Notes: a model not told the origin generated them from the letters alone. A stretch of DNA of 64,000 nt from Agreia pratensis (GCF_900177685.1 NZ_FXAY01000004.1:248001-312000), one strand, 5' to 3'; positions 19,931 through 29,206 are shown, counted from the stretch's first letter. Made by a program: numbers and translations.

Positions 19931-21256
19931 TTACTTCGGCTGCGGATTGACGGTGACTTCTCGCCCCGGACTCACCAGACGAAGAGCGACCGCGATCACA
20001 GCGGCGGTCAGGGTGAGCAGCAGCAGACTCAACCCCCACTGGATCTCAGCCGCGAAGACGGCGAACGCGAGAAGTGCGGCGACTCGGATGCGCACCGCCC
20101 CCGGGGTGCGAGCGCCGTCGAGTGCGGCTTTCGATGGGCGTTCCCAGCGAACGACGGCCAGACTCAGCGCCGCGAGAATCAGCCAGACCGCCAAAACGAA
20201 GGGCGGTCGGGTCGCCCACCAGGCGCCGCTGCCCGGCACGCTGTCAACCCATCCGCTGAGGAACAGGCCCCCGCTCAGCGCCACGATGATGGGCAGGTGC
20301 CATAGATAGATGGTCATCGCTCTGCTGCCCACGAAGAATGTCGCGATGAGAACGGGTTTGAGAGTCATCGCAATCCGCAGCAGCGGATAGAGGAGATGGA
20401 GGATGCAGACCTGCGCGACGCCCAACAGGATCAAAGGCACGGTCGCGGGGTTGAGGTTGGTCAGCATGTCGACCGGATAGACATGGAGCGTGTAGGTGAG
20501 TACGGCGAGCAGCGCGTAGCTCACGGCGGCTCCCGCGGCGAGTTGCCAGCGCGGGCGGCGTGCGAACCATCCGTCTGCGTACATGAACCCGAGCTGCTGC
20601 ACCGCGAGCCAGACGAACACGAGGTTGAGCAGCCCGATCTCCTGAATGCCACTCGTGATTCGTGCAGCATCGACGATCACAGACAGGGCGATGAGCGCCG
20701 CGATGGTCGAAGCAGGACGAGAGGTATGCCAGCGGTGCACGACAGGAAGAAATGCCTGGCACGAGATGAACGCCGCGAGGAACCACAACGGCATGCCCAC
20801 GCCGGCGGCGACGATGTCGACGAGTCCCCGGTCGACACCGCAGGCGACGAGCACCCACAGCACGACCGTCAGGAAGAGGAGCAGGGGGAGTGCTGGTCGA
20901 AGGAGGCGCACGAGCCGCGACCGAAGGAACTCGGACGGTGACGTTCCCCGTCGCATCGCGCTTCTCCAGGAGACCGCTCCGGCGAAGCCGCCCACCACGA
21001 AGAAGAGCGGCATGATCTGGCCGACCCATGTGGCGAGCGCGAACCAGTCCTGCGTCTGCAACGGGTTGATCTGGCCGATCGTGTCGCCGTCGCGATAAAG
21101 GCCCACCATCAGGGAGTGCATCATCACGACGGCGAAGACGCAGAACACCCGTGCGAGGTCGACGACGAGGTCGCGCTTGCTGCTAGCGGCGATTGCGACG
21201 ATGTCGGCTGGCTCGTCGCCGGTGGTCGCGGCCGTTCGGCTGGATCGGTTCGGCAC
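19931..21256 (-). CDS. Acyltransferase family 3 (OafA/YrhL-like) membrane protein
   Basis: This is a 441-residue integral membrane acyltransferase with about ten predicted spans. It opens with the family signature RDLVVDLARVFCVFAVVMMHSL, where the His is the presumed catalytic residue, and continues with IMPLFFVVGGF and RSRLVRLLRPALPLL. Members O-acylate extracytoplasmic sugars, peptidoglycan or antibiotics. No glycan cluster surrounds it, so the acceptor is unknown. The start is GTG 21256 with GGAGGG upstream. It reads in the same direction as efeUOB, but the efe promoter lies between them. Confidence 0.87.
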   Translation of the reverse strand: MPNRSSRTAATTGDEPADIVAIAASSKRDLVVDLARVFCVFAVVMMHSLMVGLYRDGDTIGQINPLQTQDWFALATWVGQIMPLFFVVGGFAGAVSWRSAMRRGTSPSEFLRSRLVRLLRPALPLLLFLTVVLWVLVACGVDRGLVDIVAAGVGMPLWFLAAFISCQAFLPVVHRWHTSRPASTIAALIALSVIVDAARITSGIQEIGLLNLVFVWLAVQQLGFMYADGWFARRPRWQLAAGAAVSYALLAVLTYTLHVYPVDMLTNLNPATVPLILLGVAQVCILHLLYPLLRIAMTLKPVLIATFFVGSRAMTIYLWHLPIIVALSGGLFLSGWVDSVPGSGAWWATRPPFVLAVWLILAALSLAVVRWERPSKAALDGARTPGAVRIRVAALLAFAVFAAEIQWGLSLLLLTLTAAVIAVALRLVSPGREVTVNPQPK

Positions 21257-21331
21257 TGAATCATTCCCTCCGGGTGGTATCGAACATGATAGCGAGGGCC
21301 GGGCATGGGCCGGTGCCCCGCCTGACGCAGA

Positions 21332-21337
21332 TAGTCT
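21332..21337 (+). promoter_or_regulatory. -10 hexamer, leaderless promoter
   Basis: TAGTCT lies 6 bases before GTG 21344. This spacing favours 21344 over GTG 21341 as the start. Confidence 0.45.
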
Positions 21338-21343
21338 GGAGTG

Positions 21344-21754
21344 GTGATCGAGCAGACAAGAGAACCGCGCAGGGAAGCATCCCCGGAGTCTCTGTCGTCG
21401 AGGGCCGTGTCATGGGTGGTCGGCTTAGGGCTCGGCGTGCTGTTCGGCGTCATGGGGACGGCGGTCAGCCAGTCGACGTGGACCATCGTGGCCGGATTCA
21501 GCCTGCCCGTCGGGATCATCATCGCTCTTCTGGCAGTCACCCTCCTTCTCCTCGGACTTCGACTGGTGCTGCGTACCCGCACGGCAGCCATCCTTGCCGC
21601 ATTCGGCATCGTCGTCGCGATCTTCCTGCTCTCTCAGCCGAGCTCGGGCGGCTCGATTCTGGTTCCAGGCAACGCTCTCGGGGTCACCTGGACCTTCGCC
21701 CCTACGGTCATCGCGCTGCTGGTGCTCGCATGGCCACGCTTTTCGAAGAATTAG
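21344..21754 (+). CDS. Small four-span membrane protein (DUF6113-like)
   Basis: The product has 136 residues. A short charged N-terminus is followed by four hydrophobic segments: WVVGLGLGVLFGVMGTAV, TIVAGFSLPVGIIIALLAV, a segment around AILAAFGIVVAIFLL, and FAPTVIALLVLAW. It lies directly upstream of fdxA and dapC. From memory, small membrane proteins of the DUF6113 group occupy this same place in other Actinobacteria, so I tentatively assign it there. There are no catalytic motifs and the function is unknown. Confidence 0.7.
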   Translation: MIEQTREPRREASPESLSSRAVSWVVGLGLGVLFGVMGTAVSQSTWTIVAGFSLPVGIIIALLAVTLLLLGLRLVLRTRTAAILAAFGIVVAIFLLSQPSSGGSILVPGNALGVTWTFAPTVIALLVLAWPRFSKN

Positions 21755-21772
21755 ACTTGTCCAGTCGCACCA

Positions 21773-21778
21773 TATTCT
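21773..21778 (+). promoter_or_regulatory. -10 hexamer of the fdxA transcript
   Basis: TATTCT lies 7 bases before ATG 21786, the first codon of a seven-codon ORF coupled to fdxA. Confidence 0.45.
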
Positions 21779-21785
21779 GTGCGGC

Positions 21786-21809
21786 ATGAAGGGAACGAAC
21801 GCACTGTGA
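21786..21809 (+). CDS. Seven-codon leaderless upstream ORF (MKGTNAL) coupled to fdxA
   Basis: ATG 21786 follows a TATTCT -10 by 7 bases, so the transcript may begin at this codon. The ORF encodes MKGTNAL and its TGA (21807-21809) overlaps the GTG start of fdxA (21806-21808) as GTGA. AAGGGA inside it could also serve as a ribosome site for fdxA about 12 bases later. This is a candidate coupling leader and not a proven peptide. Confidence 0.4.
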   Translation: MKGTNAL

Positions 21810-22135
21810 CCTACGTCATCGCCCTGCCCTGTGTCGATGTCAAAGACCGGGCCTGTATCGACGAATGTCCGGTCGACTGCATCTACGAGGGCGAACGCTC
21901 GCTGTACATCCACCCCGACGAATGCGTCGACTGTGGCGCGTGCGAGCCTGTCTGCCCCGTCGAGGCCATCTACTACGAAGACGATCTGCCCGAAGAGTGG
22001 GCCGACTACTACAAGGCCAACGTCGAGTTCTTCGACGACATCGGGTCTCCCGGTGGCGCGGCCAAGATCGGTGTGATCGCCAAGGATCACCCCGTGATCT
22101 CGGCTCTGCCTCCGCAGTCGCACGGCGAGAAGTAA
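21806..22135 (+). CDS. fdxA: Seven-iron ferredoxin (3Fe-4S/4Fe-4S)
   Basis: FdxA is a small soluble electron carrier, 109 residues. The N-terminal cluster-binding segment [18 protein letters not shown] and the second motif [16 protein letters not shown] provide the cysteines for one 3Fe-4S and one 4Fe-4S cluster. The acidic C-terminal extension is typical of actinobacterial FdxA. It starts at GTG 21806 and its stop is immediately followed by the dapC start, an adjacency conserved in Actinobacteria. Confidence 0.95.
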   Translation: MTYVIALPCVDVKDRACIDECPVDCIYEGERSLYIHPDECVDCGACEPVCPVEAIYYEDDLPEEWADYYKANVEFFDDIGSPGGAAKIGVIAKDHPVISALPPQSHGEK

Positions 22136-23236
22136 GTGACCCTCGCGCTTCTTCCCGACTACCCGTGGGACGCGATGAGGCCATACGCGCAGATCGCGCG
22201 TCGGCACTCCGGCGGCATCGTCGACCTCTCGATCGGCTCGCCGGTCGATGAGACGCCGCGCCTCGTCCGTGAAGCGCTCGCCTCGGCGACAGACGCGCAT
22301 TCGTACCCGCAGACTGCGGGAACCCCGGCGCTCAGGGCGGCGGTCGCCGACTGGTTCGCGCGCCGCCGCAACGTGCCGGATGTGCGCGACGACGAGGTGC
22401 TGCCGACGATCGGATCCAAGGAGCTCGTCGCATGGCTCCCGCTCATGCTCGGGCTCGGCGACGGCGATGTCGTCGTGCACCCCCGTGCGGCATATCCGAC
22501 GTATGCGGTCGGCGCGACGATCGCCGGTGCCCGGCCCGTCGCATCCGACGACCCGGCCGACTGGCCGGAGAACACACGCCTCGTGTGGCTGAACTCGCCG
22601 GGCAACCCCGACGGCTCGGTTCTGGATGTCGCCGGCCTTTCGCGTGCGGTGGCCCGTGCGCGCGAGCTCGGGGCGATCGTCGCAAGCGACGAGTGCTACG
22701 CCGAACTCGGATGGGACGGACCCTGGGGGAACGAGCCTGTGCCCAGTGTGCTCGATCCTCGCGTCACCGGAGGAGACCGCACGGGCCTGCTCGCGGTGTA
22801 CTCACTCAGCAAGCAGTCCAACCTCGCCGGTTACCGCGCGGCCTTCGTCGCCGGCGATTCTCGCCTCATCGACCGCCTTCTGACGGTGCGCAAGCACGCT
22901 GGGATGATGCCACCTGCGCCTGTGCAGGCCGCGATGGCGGTCGCGCTCGCAGACGACGCCCATGTCGCCGCGCAGAAGAGCCTCTACCGTGCACGTCGCG
23001 ATGCGCTGCGCCCGGCCCTCGAGAACTTCGGAGTGCGCATCGATCGGAGCGAGGCCGGCCTCTACCTGTGGGGAACCAAGGGCGTCGACGCCTGGCAGAC
23101 CATCGCGGAGCTGGCCGAGCTGGGCATTCTCGCCGGCCCCGGCCCGTTCTACGGTGATCATTTTCCCCACCATGTGCGGGTGTCGCTCACCGCGACCGAT
23201 GAACGGATCGCGGCCGCCGTCTCGCGTCTTTCCTGA
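22136..23236 (+). CDS. dapC: N-succinyldiaminopimelate aminotransferase DapC
   Basis: DapC is a PLP-dependent class I/II aminotransferase that converts N-succinyl-2-amino-6-ketopimelate to N-succinyl-LL-diaminopimelate in lysine and cell-wall precursor synthesis. The 366-residue protein shows YPQTAGTPALRAAVADWF, the segment SPGNPDGS, and the PLP lysine in YSLSKQSNLAGYRAAFVAGD. The GTG start abuts the fdxA stop with no gap. Because dapD and dapE lie 2-4 kb downstream, the succinylase branch is largely clustered here. Distinguishing DapC from other group-I aminotransferases rests partly on this context. Confidence 0.92.
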   Translation: MTLALLPDYPWDAMRPYAQIARRHSGGIVDLSIGSPVDETPRLVREALASATDAHSYPQTAGTPALRAAVADWFARRRNVPDVRDDEVLPTIGSKELVAWLPLMLGLGDGDVVVHPRAAYPTYAVGATIAGARPVASDDPADWPENTRLVWLNSPGNPDGSVLDVAGLSRAVARARELGAIVASDECYAELGWDGPWGNEPVPSVLDPRVTGGDRTGLLAVYSLSKQSNLAGYRAAFVAGDSRLIDRLLTVRKHAGMMPPAPVQAAMAVALADDAHVAAQKSLYRARRDALRPALENFGVRIDRSEAGLYLWGTKGVDAWQTIAELAELGILAGPGPFYGDHFPHHVRVSLTATDERIAAAVSRLS

Positions 23237-23407
23237 GTTCGCGCATTGTCGGCAACCTCCAATGAGACCCGTCGGTTGCGGGCGAATGTCATAGTTGCCA
23301 GCATTTCGCCCTAGGCTGTAGGAGGGTCAACGCGGTCCGGGGTCACCAATCCTGTGTCTAGCGTCCCGCCACTTACCATCAGGCAGGAACACTCGTCAGG
23401 AGGCGCC

Positions 23408-24736
23408 GTGACCGACGTCGGGCAGCACACATCAGCATCAGAACCCGAAGCAACTGAACCGGGAAAGGCGACACTCTCCTACCCGGGGGGCACAGCCGAG
23501 TTCCCTATTCTCGACAGCGTCGACGGGGCATCCTCGATCGATCTCTCGACGTTCACCAAGCAGACCGGTATGACCACCCTCGACTACGGGTTCGTCAACA
23601 CCGCGGCCACCAAGTCGAACATCACGTACATCGACGGAGACCAGGGCATTCTGCGTTATCGCGGATACCCGATCGAGCAGGTAGCCAAGGGGCTCAGCTT
23701 CCTCGAGGTCGCCTGGCTTCTGATCTACGGCGAGATTCCCACCGAGAGCGAACTCGAAGACTTCGATCGGCGAATCCGTCGTCACACACTGCTCCACGAA
23801 GACCTCAAGCGCTTCTTCGACGGACTGCCGCACCAGGCGCATCCGATGTCGGTGCTGTCGAGTGGCGTATCCGCCCTGTCGACGTACTACCAGGACTCCC
23901 TCGATCCGACCAACCCCGAACACGTCGAGATCTCGACGCTTCGTCTTCTCGCGAAGATGCCCGTCATGGCGGCCTACGCGCACAAGAAGAGCGTGGGGCA
24001 GGCGTTCCTCTATCCAGACAACACCCTGAGCTTCGTCGACAACTTCCTGCGGCTCAACTTCGGCACCATGGCCGAGCCCTACGAGGTGAACCCGGTCGTG
24101 TCGAGTGCACTCGAGCGACTGCTCATCCTCCACGCCGACCACGAGCAGAACGCGTCGACGTCGACCGTTCGCCTCGTCGGTTCCACCCAGGCCAACATGT
24201 TCGCCTCGATCTCCGCTGGCATCAATGCTCTCTTCGGGCCCCTGCACGGCGGCGCCAACGAGGCCGTGCTCAGCATGCTCGGCGACATCCAGGCATCCGG
24301 CGAGGGTGTAGCGAAATACGTGGAGCGCGTCAAGAACAAAGAGGCGGGGGTCAAGCTCATGGGCTTCGGGCACCGCGTCTACAAGAACTACGACCCGCGC
24401 GCCAAACTCGTCAAAGAGAGCGCCGACGAGGTGCTCGAAGCGCTGGGTGTTCACGACGACCTGCTCGAGATCGCGAAAGAACTCGAGCAGATCGCTCTCG
24501 CCGACGACTACTTCAAGGAGCGTCGTCTGTACCCGAACGTCGACTTCTACACGGGAGTCATCTACAAGGCGATGGGGTTCCCCACCCGCATGTTCACGGT
24601 GCTCTTCGCGATCGGGCGTCTGCCGGGGTGGATCGCGCACTGGCGCGAGATGACCAGCGACCCGCAGACGAAGATCGGTCGCCCGCAGCAGCTGTACTTA
24701 GGCCACGCTGCGCGCGACCTGCCGACCGGCCGCTAG
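23408..24736 (+). CDS. gltA: Citrate synthase
   Basis: GltA condenses oxaloacetate and acetyl-CoA to citrate, the entry step of the TCA cycle. I start at GTG 23408 because AGGAGG lies just upstream, giving 442 residues; the frame is open to 23354, but that adds only a non-conserved segment. The motifs of the type II hexameric enzymes are present: ITYIDGDQGILRYRGYPIE, LHADHEQNASTSTVR, GPLHGGANEAVL, and GFGHRVYKNYDPRA with the catalytic His. The 171-base leader after dapC carries only a weak hairpin (23252-23279) and a TAGGCT -10-like element near 23313. Confidence 0.96.
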   Translation: MTDVGQHTSASEPEATEPGKATLSYPGGTAEFPILDSVDGASSIDLSTFTKQTGMTTLDYGFVNTAATKSNITYIDGDQGILRYRGYPIEQVAKGLSFLEVAWLLIYGEIPTESELEDFDRRIRRHTLLHEDLKRFFDGLPHQAHPMSVLSSGVSALSTYYQDSLDPTNPEHVEISTLRLLAKMPVMAAYAHKKSVGQAFLYPDNTLSFVDNFLRLNFGTMAEPYEVNPVVSSALERLLILHADHEQNASTSTVRLVGSTQANMFASISAGINALFGPLHGGANEAVLSMLGDIQASGEGVAKYVERVKNKEAGVKLMGFGHRVYKNYDPRAKLVKESADEVLEALGVHDDLLEIAKELEQIALADDYFKERRLYPNVDFYTGVIYKAMGFPTRMFTVLFAIGRLPGWIAHWREMTSDPQTKIGRPQQLYLGHAARDLPTGR

Positions 24737-24752
24737 CTGTACCAGCGGCCGG
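24726..24752. terminator. Hairpin at the convergent gltA/deoC ends
   Basis: CCGGCCGCT (24726-24734) and AGCGGCCGG (24744-24752) form a perfect 9-bp GC-rich stem overlapping the last gltA codons. There is no U-tract, so terminator function is tentative. Confidence 0.4.
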
Positions 24753-24759
24753 CGCGGTC

Positions 24760-25461
24760 TCAGTAGCCTCCGTCGCCCATCGCCGGGGCGCCGGAGAGCA
24801 CCTGCCGCGAACTCGACACACCCAGACGGGTAGCCCCGGCCTCGATCATGGCCACGGCGTCATCGTAGCTGCGGATGCCGCCGGATGCCTTGACTCCCAG
24901 ACGGGTGCCGACGGTCTCGGCCATCAGCCGAACGGCGTGCACGGTCGCGCCGCCCGACGGGTGGAAGCCCGTCGAGGTCTTGACGAAGTCGGCGCCGGCG
25001 CTCTCCGCTGCGCGGCAGGCGGACACGATCTCATCGTCGGTCAACGCTGCCGACTCGATGATGACCTTCAGGATGCGCGGAGCCGGGATGACGGCGCGCA
25101 CGGCGGCGATGTCGGCCTCGACGCGATCGAACGCTCCGGCCTTGGCGGCACCGATGTCGATCACCATGTCGACCTCATCGGCACCCTGCTCCACTGAGAG
25201 GGCAGCCTCTGCCGCCTTGATAGAGGAATGATGCTTTCCCGAGGGGAAGCCGCAGACGACGGCGACCTTGAGCGACGATCCCTGCGGGAGTTCGAGGGGG
25301 AGCATCGAGGGGGAGACGCAGACGGAGTACGCCCACAGATCGTCGGCCTCGACGATGAGGGCCGCGACGTCGGCCTCGGTGGCCTCTGGCTTCAGCAGGG
25401 TGTGGTCGAAGTACCGCGCAAGCTGCTCGGTGGTGATGGGCGTGCTGTCGGAGGGGGTCAT
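24760..25461 (-). CDS. deoC: Deoxyribose-phosphate aldolase
   Basis: DeoC cleaves 2-deoxyribose-5-phosphate to glyceraldehyde-3-phosphate and acetaldehyde during deoxynucleoside breakdown. The 233-residue TIM-barrel protein begins with [14 protein letters not shown]. It carries the catalytic Schiff-base Lys161 in [20 protein letters not shown] and the further conserved [19 protein letters not shown] precedes ATG 25461. It lies 44 bases downstream of dapD on the same strand and may be cotranscribed with it, although there is no metabolic link. No other deo gene is in the window. Confidence 0.95.
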   Translation of the reverse strand: MTPSDSTPITTEQLARYFDHTLLKPEATEADVAALIVEADDLWAYSVCVSPSMLPLELPQGSSLKVAVVCGFPSGKHHSSIKAAEAALSVEQGADEVDMVIDIGAAKAGAFDRVEADIAAVRAVIPAPRILKVIIESAALTDDEIVSACRAAESAGADFVKTSTGFHPSGGATVHAVRLMAETVGTRLGVKASGGIRSYDDAVAMIEAGATRLGVSSSRQVLSGAPAMGDGGY

Positions 25462-25505
25462 GAGTGGGTCCTTTTGTCGGGAGTCGGCGGGGGAGAGTAG
25501 TCAGC

Positions 25506-26486
25506 TCAGGCGTGCAGCATCGCGTTGAGTTCGACGCCTGCACCGTTTCGAGGGAGAACCTCGACGGCCCCCGTGAGCGAGTTGCGGCGGAACAGCAGAT
25601 TGGGAACCCCGGAGAGCTCGACCGCCTTTGCCGTACGTCGTGCGCCGTCTGCAGTCGGGGTGGAGTCGAGGAGAACCACCTTGGTGCCCGCGGTCACATA
25701 GAGCCCGGCCTCGACGACCGAATCGTCGCCGATCGAGATACCGATTCCGGAGTTGGCGCCGAGAAGGGCACGCGCGCCGATCGAAACGCGCTGGGTGCCG
25801 CCGCCCGATAGGGTGCCCATGATGGATGCGCCGCCGCCGATATCGGAGCCGTCGCCGACCACGACGCCCTGGGAGATACGCCCCTCGACCATGGAGGTGC
25901 CGAGCGTTCCCGCGTTGAAGTTCACGAAGCCCTCGTGCATGACGGTGGTGCCCGGGGTGAGGTGGGCGCCGAGTCGAACGCGCGAGGCGTCGGCGATGCG
26001 GACACCGGTGGGACTCACGTAGTCGAGCAGGCGGGGGAACTTGTCGATGCCGGTGCTGGCGATGCCGTGCCGCTGAAGCGACGGACGGAGGCGTGAGAAG
26101 TCGTCTGGATGCACGGGGCCGGCGTTCGTCCACACCACGATCGGGAGGTGTCCGAAGATTCCGTCGAGATTGATGGTGTTGGGGCGCACGAGGAGGTGCG
26201 ACAGAAGGTGGAGTCGCAGGTAGGCATCCGGCGTGGAAGCGGGAGGCTCGCGCAGATCGATCTGGGTGGTCACGATCTCGACCGTGACATTGCGCCTGGC
26301 ATCGGGCTGGGCGTGGGCATCGAGAGAAGCGTCCGCGAGCTGTGGATCGCCGCCCTCTGGTGCACGTCCCAGCGCCGGGCTCGGGTACCAGGTGTCGAGG
26401 ACGACGCCGCTGCCGGAGATGGTGGCAAGACCGGTAGCCCAGGCGAATTCGGGCGTTGCTGGGCTGGCAAATGTCTCAGAACTCAT
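25506..26486 (-). CDS. dapD: Tetrahydrodipicolinate N-succinyltransferase
   Basis: DapD transfers a succinyl group from succinyl-CoA to tetrahydrodipicolinate, the committing step of the succinylase lysine/DAP route. The 326-residue protein is of the actinobacterial long type, with an N-terminal domain followed by a left-handed parallel beta-helix of hexapeptide repeats ([59 protein letters not shown]). It is divergent from dapE, with 67 bases between the starts. A TAGGCT -10 lies 6 bases before its ATG, so its mRNA is probably leaderless. Confidence 0.96.
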   Translation of the reverse strand: MSSETFASPATPEFAWATGLATISGSGVVLDTWYPSPALGRAPEGGDPQLADASLDAHAQPDARRNVTVEIVTTQIDLREPPASTPDAYLRLHLLSHLLVRPNTINLDGIFGHLPIVVWTNAGPVHPDDFSRLRPSLQRHGIASTGIDKFPRLLDYVSPTGVRIADASRVRLGAHLTPGTTVMHEGFVNFNAGTLGTSMVEGRISQGVVVGDGSDIGGGASIMGTLSGGGTQRVSIGARALLGANSGIGISIGDDSVVEAGLYVTAGTKVVLLDSTPTADGARRTAKAVELSGVPNLLFRRNSLTGAVEVLPRNGAGVELNAMLHA

Positions 26487-26492
26487 GCACTG

Positions 26493-26498
26493 AGCCTA
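26493..26498 (-). promoter_or_regulatory. -10 hexamer of dapD, leaderless promoter
   Basis: TAGGCT on the minus strand ends 6 bases before ATG 26486. Confidence 0.5.
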
Positions 26499-26540
26499 CC
26501 GAGTCAGTCGTTGTCGCCGGCCGTGTGCGGCTCTGGCATC

Positions 26541-26546
26541 TATGCT
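26541..26546 (+). promoter_or_regulatory. -10 hexamer of dapE, leaderless promoter
   Basis: TATGCT lies 7 bases before ATG 26554. The alternative in-frame ATG 26542 lies inside this hexamer, so 26554 is preferred. Confidence 0.5.
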
Positions 26547-26553
26547 GGGCGGC

Positions 26554-27690
26554 ATGACGGATACCGCCCCCGCCCCGCTGCCGCCACTCGACCTCTCCGC
26601 CACATCGGTCGCCTTGACGAAGCAGCTGTGCGACATGCCGTCTGTCTCTGGAGATGAAGTGGCGATCGCCGACGCGATCGTCGCCAGCCTCAGCGGATTC
26701 GACCACCTCGAACTGCATAGAGACGGCGACACGGTTGTTGCGAGAACTAACCTCGGTCGCCCCGCACGCGTGGTGATTGCGGGTCACATCGATACCGTGC
26801 CGATCAACGACAACCTGCCGACGCGCTACGAGACCCTCGACGAGGGATCGACCGCGGGCACTCCGGGGGATTACCTGTGGGGGCGCGGAACCGTCGATAT
26901 GAAGGGTGGGGTCGCGGTGCAGCTGAAGCTCGCTGCGGAGCTGACCGCCCCCTCGGTCGACATCACCTGGATGTGGTACGACAACGAGGAGGTGTCGAGC
27001 GATCTGAACGGCCTGGGACGACTGGCGCGAAACTCTCCGGAGATGTTCGCCGGGGACTTCGCCATTCTCGGAGAGCCGACCAATTCACTCATCGAAGGCG
27101 GCTGCAACGGAACGCTGCGGGCGCAGATCCGAACGCATGGTCTGCGCGCTCATTCCGCGCGCAGCTGGGTGGGCGACAACGCGATCCACTCTCTGTCGCC
27201 GGTGCTCGCGACATTGGCGACATACGAGCCCCGCCAGGTCGAGGTCGAAGGACTCGTGTTCCGAGAGGGTCTGAATGCCGTCGGCATCAGCGGCGGGGTG
27301 GCCGGCAACGTGATTCCGGATGCGGCCGCCGTCGAGGTCAACTACAGATTCGCGCCGTCGCGCTCCGGCGCAGAGGCAGAGGCCCACATTCGCGAACTCT
27401 TCGACGGCTTCGATGTGACGATCGTCGATGTCGCCGAGGGAGCTCGGCCCGGGCTCGACGCTCCCGTGGCGCGACAGTTCATCGAGGCGGTCGGTGGAGT
27501 CCCCCTTCCCAAATACGGATGGACCGACGTGGCGCGCTTTTCAGCGCTCGGAGTTCCCGCCGTCAACTACGGGCCGGGCGACCCGCTCAAAGCACACGCA
27601 GACGATGAGCGTGTGCTCCTCAGTCAGATCACGGCCTGCGAAGACGGCCTTCGACGGTGGCTGAACGGAACAGCCGCCTCAGACGAATGA
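26554..27690 (+). CDS. dapE: Succinyl-diaminopimelate desuccinylase
   Basis: DapE is a dinuclear zinc M20 amidohydrolase that removes succinate from N-succinyl-LL-DAP. The 378-residue protein has AGHIDTVPIND (first metal His), WGRGTVDMKGG (bridging Asp), and the general-base Glu and metal Glu in DNEEVSS. GEPTNSLIEGGCNG and the dimerisation domain around HSARSWVGDNAIHSL follow. It starts at ATG 26554. Its stop overlaps the ATG of the following glycosyltransferase as ATGA. Confidence 0.95.
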   Translation: MTDTAPAPLPPLDLSATSVALTKQLCDMPSVSGDEVAIADAIVASLSGFDHLELHRDGDTVVARTNLGRPARVVIAGHIDTVPINDNLPTRYETLDEGSTAGTPGDYLWGRGTVDMKGGVAVQLKLAAELTAPSVDITWMWYDNEEVSSDLNGLGRLARNSPEMFAGDFAILGEPTNSLIEGGCNGTLRAQIRTHGLRAHSARSWVGDNAIHSLSPVLATLATYEPRQVEVEGLVFREGLNAVGISGGVAGNVIPDAAAVEVNYRFAPSRSGAEAEAHIRELFDGFDVTIVDVAEGARPGLDAPVARQFIEAVGGVPLPKYGWTDVARFSALGVPAVNYGPGDPLKAHADDERVLLSQITACEDGLRRWLNGTAASDE

Positions 27691-28898
27691 TCACGCGTAG
27701 GCGCGCCGCCCTCGTGCGCTACCGGATGCTTCCCTGGTGGGGGCGTGTGACCCTCGTCTACGCGGCGGCACGCATCGTGAGCACCGTCATCATCATGGCG
27801 ATCGCCGCTGTCCAGGGGCCCAACCCGTGGACGGGCGCGCATCCGTCGTATTTCGACTTCGCCACCATCTGGGACGGTCACTGGTACTACATCGTCGCGA
27901 TGACGGGATATCCGGAGCAGCTGCCCCTCACCGTCGACGGGCACATCGGGGAGAACGCCTGGGCGTTCATGCCGGTCTACCCGTTTCTGGTCAGGGGACT
28001 CATGATCGTCACGACACTGTCGTGGCCCGTCGTGTCCGTCGTCGTCTCGGTGGTCGCGGGGCTCGGGGCCGCTCTTGTGTTCTTCAAGCTGATGGTGCGC
28101 GTGCTCGGCGACTCCCAGACGGCGATGTTCTCGGTCGTGTTGTTCTGCGTAGCCCCGGTCTCCGCGCTCTTCCAGCTGTCGTACGCGGAATCGCTCTACA
28201 CCTTCCTCCTCGTTCTCGGGCTCTATCTCGTGGTGCAGCGGCGATACGGATGGCTGATTCCGCTCATCGCCGTCATGGCGCTGACCCGCCCGTCGGGGCT
28301 GGCGTTCGCGCTGTTCCTCGGACTCCACGTGATCGTACGTTTCGTCACACGACGCACCGATCCGTTCCCCTGGGGCGAGCGGATCACCGTGAGCCTGATC
28401 GCCGTCTTCAGTGCTGCGATGGGACTTCTCTGGCCGGCGATCGCGGGTGTGGTCACGGGAGATCCGACGGCGTATACCGACACCGAGCTGGCCTGGCGGT
28501 CGGTCTACATCGGATATCAGCACCTCGTTCCCTTCGCGCCATGGTTCCAGGGGGCCAACTGGTGGCTCAATTCGCAGTCCGGGTTCCCGACGGGGGGAGT
28601 CGTGGTCCTGCTGCTGATCATCGCGTTCGGCCTGAGCCTGTTCCTTCGACCGGTGCGCCGGCTCGGAACCGAACTGCGGCTCTGGGTGCTGAGCTACGGC
28701 GTCTATCTTCTGGCCGTCTTCTTTCCCCAATCGAGCACGTTCCGTCTACTGATGCCGATGTTCCCCTTGCTCGGGGCGGTCGCGCAGCCTAAATCATTGG
28801 TATATCGGGTCTCGATGGTTCTCGTCTTCATCGCGGCCCAGACGGGATGGCTGCTGCTCTGCTGGGGCGTCGACGGAGCGGACTGGACTCCGCCGTAG
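27687..28898 (+). CDS. PIG-V-like polytopic mannosyltransferase
   Basis: This is an integral membrane GT-C-type glycosyltransferase of 403 residues with roughly nine to ten spans. The PIG-V/GPI-mannosyltransferase-2 pattern is visible: FATIWDGHWYYIVAMTGYP with the catalytic acidic region in the first extracellular loop, AFMPVYPFLVRG, and FQLSYAESLYTFLLVLGLYL. In Actinobacteria such enzymes use polyprenyl-phosphate sugars to mannosylate envelope glycans. I start at ATG 27687, which overlaps the dapE stop (ATGA); an upstream in-frame GTG 27657 lies inside dapE. The acceptor is unknown. Confidence 0.82.
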   Translation: MITRRRAALVRYRMLPWWGRVTLVYAAARIVSTVIIMAIAAVQGPNPWTGAHPSYFDFATIWDGHWYYIVAMTGYPEQLPLTVDGHIGENAWAFMPVYPFLVRGLMIVTTLSWPVVSVVVSVVAGLGAALVFFKLMVRVLGDSQTAMFSVVLFCVAPVSALFQLSYAESLYTFLLVLGLYLVVQRRYGWLIPLIAVMALTRPSGLAFALFLGLHVIVRFVTRRTDPFPWGERITVSLIAVFSAAMGLLWPAIAGVVTGDPTAYTDTELAWRSVYIGYQHLVPFAPWFQGANWWLNSQSGFPTGGVVVLLLIIAFGLSLFLRPVRRLGTELRLWVLSYGVYLLAVFFPQSSTFRLLMPMFPLLGAVAQPKSLVYRVSMVLVFIAAQTGWLLLCWGVDGADWTPP

Positions 28899-28975
28899 AC
28901 GTCGCGTCCCGAGAGGCGGCGGTGGAAGCTCCGTGAAATAGCGGATAATAGAAGTTCACGACGAAAGGGAGCCGC

Positions 28976-29149
28976 ATGGCCGCCATGAAGCCCAGGACCG
29001 GAGACGGACCAATGGAGGCTGTCAAAGAAGGACGCCTCATTATCGTGCGAGTGCCACTCGAAGGAGGCGGTCGCCTCGTGGTTTCGGTGAACGATGCCGA
29101 GGCGAAAGAGTTGCACGATGCTCTCGCGGGGGTTGTCACCCCCGCCTGA
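28976..29149 (+). CDS. DUF3117 conserved small protein
   Basis: The 57-residue protein begins MAAMKPRTGDGPMEAVKEGR and continues IIVRVPLEGGGRLVVSVND, ending with a short helix. This is the nearly invariant DUF3117 family of Actinobacteria (Rv1211-like in M. tuberculosis), whose function is unknown. AAAGGGAG precedes the ATG. A GATAAT/TAATAG -10-like sequence lies near 28943-28950, so it appears to be transcribed alone. The convergent O-methyltransferase is separated from it by a hairpin. Confidence 0.93.
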   Translation: MAAMKPRTGDGPMEAVKEGRLIIVRVPLEGGGRLVVSVNDAEAKELHDALAGVVTPA

Positions 29150-29206
29150 CCTGGTTGCGCGCAACACGAGGCGCACCACACAGCGAAGCTCGGCGGCTGA
29201 TCTGAC

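Noticed and set aside
19797-20039. N-terminal extension of the efeU frame by 81 codons
   Set aside because: It would translate across the promoter, the iron operator and the end of the acyltransferase gene. The family starts at the GTG at 19796, just before the REGLE helix.
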